Below, in pieces: positions 27,817 to 36,298 of a stretch of DNA of 64,000 nt; position 1 is the first letter of the stretch, and the number at the start of each line of letters is the position of its first letter. The DNA is taken from the NCBI GenBank assembly GCA_934162535.1, contig CAKPJC010000009.1:1-64000 (forward strand), in the 5' to 3' direction. Under the pieces are notes generated by a model that did no database searches, was not told the DNA's origin, and worked only from the letters and a program-made list of their open reading frames with translations. The translations under genes and the position numbers were made by a program. Source of the DNA: an uncultured Clostridia bacterium. GTDB taxonomy: Bacteria; Bacillota; Clostridia; TANB77; CAG-508.

Positions 27817-30800
27817 ATTCTGATGATAGAATGAAATTTATCATAGATTATATATGTACATATGAGCAAAAAATAAAAATAGCAAATAAGAATGGTTTAT
27901 TAGATTCTGCAAAAATGTTTGAATTGTTTGCCGAAGAAATTTGCAAATTATATTATGGAGTAAATTTTCACAACTTAAATGAGAGTACCTGTAATTTTCC
28001 ATATTTTGATTTAATTTCAGATGATGAAAAAATTTTAGTTCAAGTAAGCACAGTAGTTGATGTACACCAAAAAATAAAGAATACTTTAGAAAATATAAGA
28101 GACGATAAGAAGAATCGATTTACAAAGATTAATAGTGTATATTTTTTTGTATTACATAATGATAGTATAAAAAATATTAAGGATTATACTGGGGCAAATC
28201 AAATTGGGAATATATCATTTATAAAAGAAAATAATTTAATCACGACACATGATATTATAAATAAAGCACAAAATGACTTAATATTCCAAGAAAAATTATA
28301 TAGTTTAATAAAATTTGAATTCGAAAATTTTAATGAGTGGGCAAGAAAATTAGAAGATGCTTTAGATAATAGTAAAAATATAGGAATTAGTAATATAGAA
28401 ACAAAAATTAATGATGAGTATGTAATAGATAGACACGAATTGATAGAAAAAATAAGAAAAGACAATGCTAAGTTTATTTCTGTTCAAGGAAGAGAAGGTG
28501 TTGGTAAAACTGTAATTTGTAAAAAGTTTATTGAAGACGAAAATATGGTCTTATATGCACGTGCAGAAAGATTTTTAGAAGAAACTCATTTAGAAAAAAT
28601 CTGGAATTTAGATATTAGGAGAATCCTGGAATGTCTTAATGGTAAAAAAATTATTTTTTTCATTGATGCTTTAGAATTTATTGCCGATGCTTCTAAAACA
28701 AAATTTGATTTGTTAGAATCATTATACAATGTTGTACAAAAATATGAAAATGCATATATAATAACATCGTGTAGGACAAGTGATAAAAATGCTTTTATAA
28801 AAATAGAATCAAAATATAATATAGTTGATTACGATGTTAATGAAATTAATGAATGTGAATTAAAAGATTTAGAAAAACAGTATCCATTAATTAAGAAAAT
28901 GTCTCAAGATAAAAAATATGAAAGTTTATTAAAAACACCATTTTATATAAACATAATGATAAAAAATAGTGTAGATATCGATAATATAACGGATATTAAT
29001 AAATTTAGAGAGTATATATGGAATAATATAATTTGTTTAAAGAATAATGAAAATAAATATAAAATCAACCTAAAAGATATTGAAGATGCGATAAATAAAA
29101 TTGTTTTTGACAGAGCACAGAAATTCACATTAGGAATAAAAGAAACAGATATTGATTCAAGAATTTTAAATGTTTTAGAAACTGAAGGAATTATTACTTA
29201 TAATAATGAGGGAATTAGATTAAAATACGATATTTATGAAGATATTTGTTTTGAAAATTTTTTTGACAATACATATTGTGATTGTAAAGGTAAATATCAG
29301 GATTTTTATAAAAATATTGAAAAGATAGGAAGATGTGTATATAGAAGGTATCAAATATGGATAGCAAATAAATTATTAGCTAAAGAAAATAGGGATAAAT
29401 TTATATATAATTTAATATTTGACAATGAAATATCAGAAGAATGGAAAAAGCAGACAGAAATAGGAATTGTAAAGTCTAATTATAGTAATTCTTTTTTTGA
29501 AGAGAATGAGATGGAAATTTTAGAGAAAGGTTTATTACTAGAATTTATTGATATAATTAATTTATATTCGTATGATGCTAAAATTGTAAACTATGAAGAT
29601 TTTTCCGATGTTCAACTTATTCCTGTTGGAGCTGGAAGAGAAAATATAATAAGCATTGTAGAAAAAAACAATATATATTGTAAGAACATTATAAATAAAA
29701 ATAAAATAGTGAAATTATGCTTAGATTATATTGAACAAAGAAAACAAAAAGAAAGTATAACAAAAAAAATATGCACAATTATGCAATTTTATATAGAAGA
29801 ATCTTTTAAAGAGGAAACTTTTAATATATTAAATGAAATCAATAAATGTTTGATTGTAACTTTTAAGCTTTCAAATTATTGTAAAGCTTGGTTAAATACT
29901 TTTTTTGGCAAAATAATAGAATACTATAATGGAACTGATACAAATAAAAGGAGAATTGCTAAAAAGATTATCGAATTTACAATAAAAAATTCATGGCCTC
30001 AACTTACTGTAGATTTTCCAGAAAAATTATGTGATATGGCGAGTATGATATGGAAAAAGGAAAAAGAAGATAACAGATTTTACTATATAGAAGATAACCC
30101 ATATGGATTAAGAGATGATTATGATCACTTATATCCTAATGTAAAAAACAATATATTCCTTTGGAATATATTTAGAAATAACTTTTGGAAAGGCTTAGAT
30201 TGGGCAATAAAATTTGTAAATGAATGTGTAGAAAAATATGCTCGAAATTATCCAGAAAATCTTATGAAAATAAAATTGATTTTTATAGATGAGAATAATA
30301 TACAAAGAGAATATTATGGAAATCCTAATATATGGATGGGATGCACAGAGGATCACCATGTTCACAATTTATTAAGTGATATTGTTTATAATATTAAAGA
30401 AACAATGATTAATTACATTGATAAAAATATATGCGAAAAAGATACTCTTAAATTTTTAGAATACATAAGAAGCAAAATATATAAAGAATCAAATAATATT
30501 TTACTACTAACTGTAGTAGAATCCATAGGAATGCACTATCAAAATGAGTTTCCAGGCTATGCACTTGATTTAATATCTAGCATAGATATTGTGGAATGGG
30601 ATATATCAAGATATGCAACATATTTATCAAACCCACAATTAGAGATGCTAAAAAAACAAATATTTCAAAAAGTAGGTATTCCTGGTATAAAAAATAGGTA
30701 TTCAAAAGATTCAAAATGTAATATTAGTATAGAACAATATGCACAAAATATACAAATAAACGGAGATTCAAAAATAATAGAAAAATGCTATAAGATATTG

Positions 30801-32528
30801 GATTACTTATATTCTATTGTTAATAACGATGAAGAAAATGCTTCTAAATATCTTCAAATTCAGAAAATGGATTTTAGAAATGCAAAATTAACGCAATTAG
30901 ACAATAATATAATTAGCATTGAGGCTAATATCACAGGAGAAGCAAAAAAAGTAGTAGAGAGACATAAGGAAAACAAATTGCTGAGTGATGATTTAATATT
31001 AAAATTAAATCAATGTAATGAAGATTTAAAAGAAAAAAAAGATTGTTCACAATTATTAGTGAATCTTATTGATGAGTTTATATCGTTCAAAAATAATAAT
31101 GATATTAGAGCACTTGGACTTGAAAGAATAATAATAGGTATGATATCAACAATATTTCAAAAAGATAACGTATCTATAGAAAAGAAAAATGATTATTGTA
31201 TTTTTTGGATTGAAGGAATAGAGCAAATATTAAAAAATCAAAGCTTTGAATTCGAGCCACATTTAATTTCGAAATTAATTGAACAATTATATGTAGATAT
31301 TCCTGTAAAAACTAAAAATAGGATTAGGTTAATTGTTTTAAAATTTGTTAATGAAAGCGGATATGATGGAATTATTAATTCTATAAAAGAGGAAATAATT
31401 AAATATTTAAGAAAAGACAGTGAACTATCAAATAGCATATTTAATACAATTATAGAGTTATCTAAAGATGAAATGGAACACCAAAAATTTAATGCAACAT
31501 ATATAAAACAAAGAAATAAAGATTTTAAATTTGTTCCAAACAAAATTCCTAGATTAAATGGTGTTGATATTCAGGTTAAACAAGAAAAAGAAAAAAAATA
31601 TAAAAGTCATAGAATTGGTATAATAGAAAACTACCTATATTCAATGAAAAAATTAAATATAACAGAATTTAATATTACCAATTATGATCTAAATAGCTTA
31701 TGCTGTATTGCAAACTGCGGAAAAAATTTTAATGATAATTTATTTTGTAAAATAATAAAAGAGATAATAAGACTTATCATAGACATAAAAAATGATTATT
31801 CTAATGAATATAAAAATGATATTTTGGATATGTATCAAGAACATGAAATTATTAGGTTATTTGAAAGAGAGTTAGCTTATATGGATAAAGACTATGAAAA
31901 AATAATTGATATAATGTTTGATGATGTGGATTTTTCAGAATTTAAAAAAGAAGCTATTGAATTTTATCTAGAGATTTTAAATTGTTTTATTGCTTTATAT
32001 TGTAATTCTTATAACGATAAAAACATGAGAGCAATGATTAAAAGAAAAATAAAATATATTGAGAAAAAAGTTAAAGATATAAAATTGGAATATGTAAAAC
32101 AAGAGTTAAGCAAATGTTTATATTTATCTCCAGGAAGATTTGATAAGTGGAATCCATATGAAATCAAAACAAAGTATGAGTATAAAGATAAAAAATTTTT
32201 GAATGAGCAGTTGTGTGAATATGGAAAATACGATATAGAAAATTCGATGAGAACAATTTATTTATTAAAAATAGATGAATTATTGCCCGAAATATTGACA
32301 TCTTTAGAAGAAATTCTAAAATTTAATAAAGAAATCCTTGAAAGAAATTTTGAAGGAGATACAAAAATAATTATAGATAGGATCATTACTAAAGCTTTTA
32401 TAAATTTTAGTGATGATATAAAAAAAGAATCTGATTTAATTGAGGCTTATGAGAAAATTTTGAAAATATTAATAGAGTTAAATTATGAAAAGGCGGGAGT
32501 AATACTGGATGAATTTCGTATTCATTAA
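27810..32528 (+). CDS. Giant STAND NTPase with SMEK-like N-terminus
   Basis: 1572 residues. Residues 1-145 match the SMEK-type N-terminal domain (YEQKIKIANKNGLLDSAK, ICKLYYG, FPYFDLISDD, ILVQVST). Residues about 205-480 are a P-loop NTPase: Walker A GREGVGKT 227-234, Walker B IIFFIDALE 281-289, SCR sensor near 318. The following 1000 residues are helical repeats, as in the sensor regions of STAND/Avs-like antiphage proteins. Such proteins are usually triggered by phage proteins and then activate an effector. No nuclease motif is evident in its own N-terminus, so the coupled HNH protein is the likely effector (inference). Confidence 0.7.
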   Translation: MLNSDDRMKFIIDYICTYEQKIKIANKNGLLDSAKMFELFAEEICKLYYGVNFHNLNESTCNFPYFDLISDDEKILVQVSTVVDVHQKIKNTLENIRDDKKNRFTKINSVYFFVLHNDSIKNIKDYTGANQIGNISFIKENNLITTHDIINKAQNDLIFQEKLYSLIKFEFENFNEWARKLEDALDNSKNIGISNIETKINDEYVIDRHELIEKIRKDNAKFISVQGREGVGKTVICKKFIEDENMVLYARAERFLEETHLEKIWNLDIRRILECLNGKKIIFFIDALEFIADASKTKFDLLESLYNVVQKYENAYIITSCRTSDKNAFIKIESKYNIVDYDVNEINECELKDLEKQYPLIKKMSQDKKYESLLKTPFYINIMIKNSVDIDNITDINKFREYIWNNIICLKNNENKYKINLKDIEDAINKIVFDRAQKFTLGIKETDIDSRILNVLETEGIITYNNEGIRLKYDIYEDICFENFFDNTYCDCKGKYQDFYKNIEKIGRCVYRRYQIWIANKLLAKENRDKFIYNLIFDNEISEEWKKQTEIGIVKSNYSNSFFEENEMEILEKGLLLEFIDIINLYSYDAKIVNYEDFSDVQLIPVGAGRENIISIVEKNNIYCKNIINKNKIVKLCLDYIEQRKQKESITKKICTIMQFYIEESFKEETFNILNEINKCLIVTFKLSNYCKAWLNTFFGKIIEYYNGTDTNKRRIAKKIIEFTIKNSWPQLTVDFPEKLCDMASMIWKKEKEDNRFYYIEDNPYGLRDDYDHLYPNVKNNIFLWNIFRNNFWKGLDWAIKFVNECVEKYARNYPENLMKIKLIFIDENNIQREYYGNPNIWMGCTEDHHVHNLLSDIVYNIKETMINYIDKNICEKDTLKFLEYIRSKIYKESNNILLLTVVESIGMHYQNEFPGYALDLISSIDIVEWDISRYATYLSNPQLEMLKKQIFQKVGIPGIKNRYSKDSKCNISIEQYAQNIQINGDSKIIEKCYKILDYLYSIVNNDEENASKYLQIQKMDFRNAKLTQLDNNIISIEANITGEAKKVVERHKENKLLSDDLILKLNQCNEDLKEKKDCSQLLVNLIDEFISFKNNNDIRALGLERIIIGMISTIFQKDNVSIEKKNDYCIFWIEGIEQILKNQSFEFEPHLISKLIEQLYVDIPVKTKNRIRLIVLKFVNESGYDGIINSIKEEIIKYLRKDSELSNSIFNTIIELSKDEMEHQKFNATYIKQRNKDFKFVPNKIPRLNGVDIQVKQEKEKKYKSHRIGIIENYLYSMKKLNITEFNITNYDLNSLCCIANCGKNFNDNLFCKIIKEIIRLIIDIKNDYSNEYKNDILDMYQEHEIIRLFERELAYMDKDYEKIIDIMFDDVDFSEFKKEAIEFYLEILNCFIALYCNSYNDKNMRAMIKRKIKYIEKKVKDIKLEYVKQELSKCLYLSPGRFDKWNPYEIKTKYEYKDKKFLNEQLCEYGKYDIENSMRTIYLLKIDELLPEILTSLEEILKFNKEILERNFEGDTKIIIDRIITKAFINFSDDIKKESDLIEAYEKILKILIELNYEKAGVILDEFRIH

Positions 32529-32576
32529 TATAAGATTTAATAAATAAATACAGGATAATTACAACATTTATAAGTT

Positions 32577-32652
32577 AAAGTGCAATTTTCACATCTTAAA
32601 GTGCAAAAATTGCACTTTAAATATTGATATTATATCAGATAACTGATATAAT
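32577..32652 (+). promoter_or_regulatory. Operator and promoter of the Fic gene
   Basis: Two AAAGTGCAA boxes (32577-32585, 32598-32606) and a perfect palindrome with 11-base arms (32596-32606, 32610-32620) precede the promoter TTGATA 32624-32629, 17 bases, TATAAT 32647-32652. A repressor bound here would abut the -35 box. The C-terminal winged helix of the Fic protein itself is a candidate binder. Confidence 0.75.
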
Positions 32653-32674
32653 ATATATGTAGGAGGTATTTCTA

Positions 32675-33736
32675 ATGGATCAAAAAGAAGATTGGAATTT
32701 AGAATTATCAGAATATATTAAACAAGGTGAACCTAATAGAGTAGAAAAAACTAAAACATGGGAAACAGCTATAGGTTTGCAAGATGTAGATGGATTAAAA
32801 CCTTCAAAATACTTAATAAAAACTGCTAAAGAACATATTGAAGGAACAATAGATATTGAAGAAGTAAAAACAAGAATAGATGAATATTATGAAGTTCAAG
32901 GTAGTAGAAAAAACTTTGAAAAAGAGAGCGAGGAAGCTGATAAAGTTGCAGTAAGGATTACAGAAATATTAAGTGAAAAAGCATTTAATTTTTCACCAAC
33001 AGAATTATTAAATATTCATAAAAGATTATTTAAAGAGATATTTGATGGAGCAGGAGTATATAGGGATTATAACTTTACTAAAAAAGAATGGGTGTTAAAT
33101 GGAGATACAGTAATATATGCACCATTTGATACAATAAAAGAAACATTAGAATATGACTTCGACCAAGAAAAAAATTTTTTATATAAAGGATTAAGTTTGG
33201 ATGAATCTATTAAACATCTATGTAGATTTACATCAAATATATGGCAAGTACATCCATTTTGCGAAGGAAATACAAGAACAACAGCAGTATTTATTATAAA
33301 ATATCTAAGAACTTTTGGATTTAATATTAATGATGAAGTATTTGCTGAAAATTCGTGGTATTTTAGAAATTCATTAGTAAGAGCTAATTACAAAAATTTT
33401 GAAAAAAATGTATTCGAGGATACTTCATTTTTAGAAAAATTCTTCTATAATTTACTTGCAAATTCAAATTATGAATTAAAAAATAGATACACTCATATAG
33501 ATAATATTCAAAGTGCAAGAACTGATAATTTAAAGTGCAATAATTACACTTTAGAAGAATTGGCAATTATCAGCATATTAAAAACTAATCCAGCAACTAC
33601 TCAGGAAGAAATATCAAGACAGATTAATAAATCTGTAAGAACTGTAAAAACTTATATGGCAGAAATGCAAGAAAAAGGTTTAATAGAAAGAAAAAACGGC
33701 AAAAAGAATGGCGAATGGCAAGTAAATGATAAATAA
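32675..33736 (+). CDS. VbhA-Fic fusion protein with winged-helix C-terminus
   Basis: 353 residues in three parts. Residues about 28-75 resemble the VbhA-type antitoxin (GLQDVDGLKPSKYL), but its inhibitory motif is weak: Asp in place of Glu and no Ser/Thr in place. Residues 100-265 are the Fic domain with HPFCEGNTR at 193-201, which transfers AMP or a similar group to a target hydroxyl. Residues 290-353 form a winged helix (ATTQEEISRQINKSVRTVKT). AGGAGG precedes the ATG. It has its own operator-promoter and stands after the defence island. It is probably a self-controlled toxin-antitoxin-like protein. Confidence 0.88.
   Translation: MDQKEDWNLELSEYIKQGEPNRVEKTKTWETAIGLQDVDGLKPSKYLIKTAKEHIEGTIDIEEVKTRIDEYYEVQGSRKNFEKESEEADKVAVRITEILSEKAFNFSPTELLNIHKRLFKEIFDGAGVYRDYNFTKKEWVLNGDTVIYAPFDTIKETLEYDFDQEKNFLYKGLSLDESIKHLCRFTSNIWQVHPFCEGNTRTTAVFIIKYLRTFGFNINDEVFAENSWYFRNSLVRANYKNFEKNVFEDTSFLEKFFYNLLANSNYELKNRYTHIDNIQSARTDNLKCNNYTLEELAIISILKTNPATTQEEISRQINKSVRTVKTYMAEMQEKGLIERKNGKKNGEWQVNDK
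33510..33552. promoter_or_regulatory. Operator-like copy inside the Fic gene
   Basis: AAAGTGCAA recurs at 33510-33518 and 33532-33540, and the second forms an inverted repeat with ATTACACTTT (33543-33552). It repeats the upstream operator within coding DNA just before the winged-helix domain. Confidence 0.5.
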
Positions 33737-33881
33737 TAAGTCATAGAAGAGAGATAAGAAATATGAAATATTAGGTTTTGCTAAATGTTGATGAAGTAAA
33801 AGAATTATAGAAACTTATGAAGAATAATATTAATGCTATAATAGATATATTAGAAAAATTTTAATAAAAGGAGAACATGAA
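33737..33881 (+). other. Degenerate spacer before the zinc-ribbon gene
   Basis: A broken reading frame is visible (LNVDEVKEL, TAG, KLMKNNINAIIDILEKF, stop), which looks like a remnant of a small gene. TATAAT near 33836 may be a -10 box. Nothing else is seen. Confidence 0.3.
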
Positions 33882-34784
33882 TTGAAACGAAACATGGATG
33901 AAGTTATAGAGTATGTAGAGGAACAAAATGGAGGAAAATGCAAAGTAATTAGTGCTAAAATTGAAAGCTCATTTGATGATTTAGAATTTGAAGTTAATGT
34001 ATGGAATGTAAAAACAGATACAGCTGGAAATTGGTGGGTAGTTGAAGGAGAAGAATTGCCAATGAATTTATACTCACAAGATGCTTTATATCTCACATCT
34101 GATGAAGTTTATTCTTTTCATATAGGATTAATGAGTAGAATGATGAAAGCTAGGGAAGAATATACTTCTGAAGATTATATCAAAGCAGCAACACTAGGTA
34201 TAGAAATAACACCAGTACTATTAAGAAAGCTTAGAAATACTGCAGATCAATTAGAAAGTGCAAAGGAAGTAGAAGATTTTCAAGCAATTGGTGTTCAATG
34301 TAGAGAAATATTAATAGAACTTGGAAATGCAATTTATAAACCTGGTATGGAAGGAGAAGAAGAACAACCTCAAAAATCAAATTTTAAAAAGAAAGCAGAA
34401 TTGTTTATAAAATTTTATTTAAATGATAGTGAAAATAGTGATTACAGAAGTTATATAAAAAAAATAACAGAAGCAACATGGGATTATGCTAACAAAATAA
34501 CACACTCACAAAATACTACAATATATGAAAGCTCAACATGTATAGCATTAATTATTTCATTAATAAGTATATATGAAAATATTCAACACAAAATATTTGA
34601 TCCTATTTCTCAATTTATATGTAAAAACTGTAAAAGTAAAAAGGTTACTATAATAGGGGATGAGCATGGCGATGATTCTATAGTAACAAAATTATATATT
34701 AAGTGTGAGGAATGTGGTGAAATTACGGAGGTAACTTTTAAAGACAATGAAGGATCAAGAACAAAATATATATTAGAGGAATAG
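33882..34784 (+). CDS. Unknown protein with C-terminal zinc ribbon
   Basis: 300 residues. The first 80 form a mixed strand-helix domain, the middle (150-240) is helical, and the end has CKNC and CEEC pairs about 27 residues apart, a zinc ribbon. No family recognised. The start is TTG at 33882, eight bases after AAAGGAG; an ATG five bases earlier is out of frame and stops after two codons. A shared terminator separates it from the converging TnpV-type genes. Confidence 0.55.
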   Translation: MKRNMDEVIEYVEEQNGGKCKVISAKIESSFDDLEFEVNVWNVKTDTAGNWWVVEGEELPMNLYSQDALYLTSDEVYSFHIGLMSRMMKAREEYTSEDYIKAATLGIEITPVLLRKLRNTADQLESAKEVEDFQAIGVQCREILIELGNAIYKPGMEGEEEQPQKSNFKKKAELFIKFYLNDSENSDYRSYIKKITEATWDYANKITHSQNTTIYESSTCIALIISLISIYENIQHKIFDPISQFICKNCKSKKVTIIGDEHGDDSIVTKLYIKCEECGEITEVTFKDNEGSRTKYILEE

Positions 34785-34786
34785 TA

Positions 34787-34826
34787 AAAAAGCAAGATTA
34801 TATTTAAATATATATTCTTGCTTTTT
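34787..34826. terminator. Bidirectional terminator
   Basis: AAAAAGCAAGA (34787-34797) pairs with TCTTGCTTTTT (34816-34826); A- and T-runs serve both converging genes. Confidence 0.85.
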
Positions 34827-34842
34827 TTAGATTAAATGTTAT

Positions 34843-35139
34843 TTATTCATCAAAACACCCCATAACTAACTGAGAACCATCTACGAACCCATTTCTATAA
34901 TACTTTTCAGTAATATAAGTCAAATACCTCATAAAATCATCATAAAGAAGATCAAGTTGTTTATTAACATACTTTTGATTCTGCTTAGGAATATTCTTAA
35001 AAATATTTTCTCTAAAACCATCAAATTTAAACTCATTTTCTCTATCTTGTTTATCTGCATAACACAAATAAGTTTCTTCTATAAAATTAAACCATTCTTT
35101 CAAAATATCATTTTCATTAACATCTCTAAAATTAACCAT
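34843..35139 (-). CDS. Small transposon-associated protein of unknown function
   Basis: 98 residues, acidic and helical, ending in GFVDGSQLVMGCFDE. GGAGG lies eight bases before the ATG. It follows the TnpV-like gene on the same transcript. Such pairs accompany integrated clostridial elements; the role is unknown. Confidence 0.55.
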   Translation of the reverse strand: MVNFRDVNENDILKEWFNFIEETYLCYADKQDRENEFKFDGFRENIFKNIPKQNQKYVNKQLDLLYDDFMRYLTYITEKYYRNGFVDGSQLVMGCFDE

Positions 35140-35151
35140 ATCTAAATCCTC

Positions 35152-35508
35152 CTACACATATATAATCTCGTTAAAAACAATTTCTTCAGCTCTATTTTTA
35201 ATATTATTCATAGCTTGAACCCATGCCATTTGATGATGTTCTTTTAGTTGCTCATTAATATTTTCAGATTCAGCAAATTGTTTTATAAGAAGATTAACTT
35301 TGTTATTAGCATTTTCATCTATATCTAGCAGATATTGTTTTAAAGTACCATCTATAAGTAATTCAGTATATAATCCTCTATCAAAATTCTTTAAATAATT
35401 TAATCTTAATTGCCCATATTTTCCAATGTGTCCTTCAGGTTGCTTAGGCAAATATAAATTAGGAATAAAATAATCTCCTTCTCTGTGATATGTAATTTTA
35501 TTATTCAT
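35152..35508 (-). CDS. TnpV-like protein
   Basis: 118 residues matching the TnpV family found on Tn4451-type and related elements: YFIPNLYLP, IGKYGQLRLNYL, DGTLKQYLLDI, NINEQLK and WVQAMNNIKNRAEEIV are the usual landmarks. Function is unknown. I start at ATG 35508, eight bases after GGAGG; TTG at 35523 overlaps the ribosome site. It is the last gene before the right att site. Confidence 0.75.
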   Translation of the reverse strand: MNNKITYHREGDYFIPNLYLPKQPEGHIGKYGQLRLNYLKNFDRGLYTELLIDGTLKQYLLDIDENANNKVNLLIKQFAESENINEQLKEHHQMAWVQAMNNIKNRAEEIVFNEIIYV

Positions 35509-35583
35509 TTCTAAAACCTCCAAAAATAAATTTTAGGTTTCCCATTAATATCTGAATTTTATACGAACATATGTATAAACCAC

Positions 35584-35601
35584 TTGGGGAAAAGTTGGGG
35601 A
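35584..35601 (+). repeat. Terminal repeat A, right copy
   Basis: Identical 18 bases to 12386-12403, in direct orientation, 123 bases inside the right att core of element 2. Confidence 0.6.
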
Positions 35602-35723
35602 AAAACTCCTCAAAAAAGTTCAAAAAAATGCACAAATGTTCTAAAAACCATTTCCCCAATTCTTATTGAAATATCAGCTAAAACCCTTGATTTCACTAAA
35701 TTACATAAACGTTTCAAGCACAT

Positions 35724-35768
35724 CTCATAACCCGAAGGTCGTAAGTTCGAGTCTTACCCCTGCAACCA
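35724..35768 (+). other. Displaced 3' part of a tRNA-Met(CAT) gene, right att site
   Basis: The 45 bases read as the anticodon loop CTCATAA, the CCCG stem half, variable loop, a complete T-arm (GTAAG, TTCGAGT, CTTAC), the acceptor 3' strand and encoded CCA. The 5' half is missing. A terminator follows, as for a native tRNA gene. This is what integration into a tRNA-Met gene leaves at the far end; the intact copy should be to the left, outside the window. Confidence 0.8.
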
Positions 35769-35778
35769 CAATAAAATG

Positions 35779-35811
35779 AAGCATTTGCTAGATTTTAGCA
35801 GGTGCTTTTTT
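35779..35811 (+). terminator. Terminator of the former tRNA gene
   Basis: AAGCATTTGCTA (35779-35790) pairs with TAGCAGGTGCTT (35796-35807), followed by a T-run. Confidence 0.75.
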
Positions 35812-35833
35812 CTTGCGTTTTTAGGCAAAAAAA

Positions 35834-35850
35834 GTCACAACTTGGTCACA
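35834..35850 (+). repeat. Junction repeat B, copy 2
   Basis: GTCACAACTTGGTCACA matches 12101-12117 at 16 of 17 bases and lies outside the right att core. Confidence 0.5.
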
Positions 35851-35918
35851 ATTAGGGCGAAACTTGGCACAGCTAAACAAGTTTTAACAGGAAAAGTATT
35901 TCAATAATTCACAGGAAG

Positions 35919-35927
35919 TGGTATAAT
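35919..35927 (+). promoter_or_regulatory. Extended -10 promoter of the seven-gene cluster
   Basis: TGGTATAAT gives an extended -10 box; a weak -35 (TTTCAA, 35899-35904) lies 17 bases upstream of TATAAT. Confidence 0.55.
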
Positions 35928-35960
35928 TGGGGAGAATAAATATAAAAGTGAGGAGCAAGA

Positions 35961-36269
35961 ATGAAAGTAATAACATTATGTGGAAGCTTAAAGTTTCAAA
36001 AAGATATGATGATTGTTGCAGAAAAAATGGCTTTAGAAGGTAATTGTATTCTTACACCAGTTTATCCAATATTAGAAAACTGTGAAAGAACAGATGAACA
36101 ATTAGAAAAACTTAAACAAGCGCATTTTAAAAAGATAGAATTATCTGACGCAATATTAGTAATAAATGTAAATAATTATATAGGCAATAGCACGAACTTA
36201 GAAATAGAATATGCAAAAAAGTTAGAAAAAGAAATAATATATTATACAGATTTAATAAAAGAAAATTAA
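35961..36269 (+). CDS. Nucleoside 2-deoxyribosyltransferase-like protein
   Basis: 102 residues with the small Rossmann-like fold of this superfamily: ITLCGSLKF at the N-terminus, SDAILVINVNNYIGNSTNLEIEYAKKLEKEI at the C-terminus, where Asn and Glu line the substrate pocket. Substrate unknown; base exchange or removal on deoxynucleotides is the family role. First gene of a seven-gene run. Confidence 0.75.
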   Translation: MKVITLCGSLKFQKDMMIVAEKMALEGNCILTPVYPILENCERTDEQLEKLKQAHFKKIELSDAILVINVNNYIGNSTNLEIEYAKKLEKEIIYYTDLIKEN

Positions 36270-36298
36270 ATAATGAAGTTTTAAAGGAGAATTATAAT

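Larger units (their letters stand above)
12247..35739. mobile_element. Integrative mobilizable element 2 (about 23.5 kb)
   Basis: It is bounded by related att cores at 12247-12262 and 35724-35739, with an identical 18-base repeat just inside each end. Order: integrase, repeat protein and DUF6076-like gene leftward; then HTH protein, replication organizer, DnaC-like loader, ParB remnant, relaxase, defence island, Fic gene and small TnpV-type genes. There is a relaxase but no mating-pair or coupling-protein gene, so it should be mobilized by a helper. Borders are inferred from the repeats. Confidence 0.65.
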
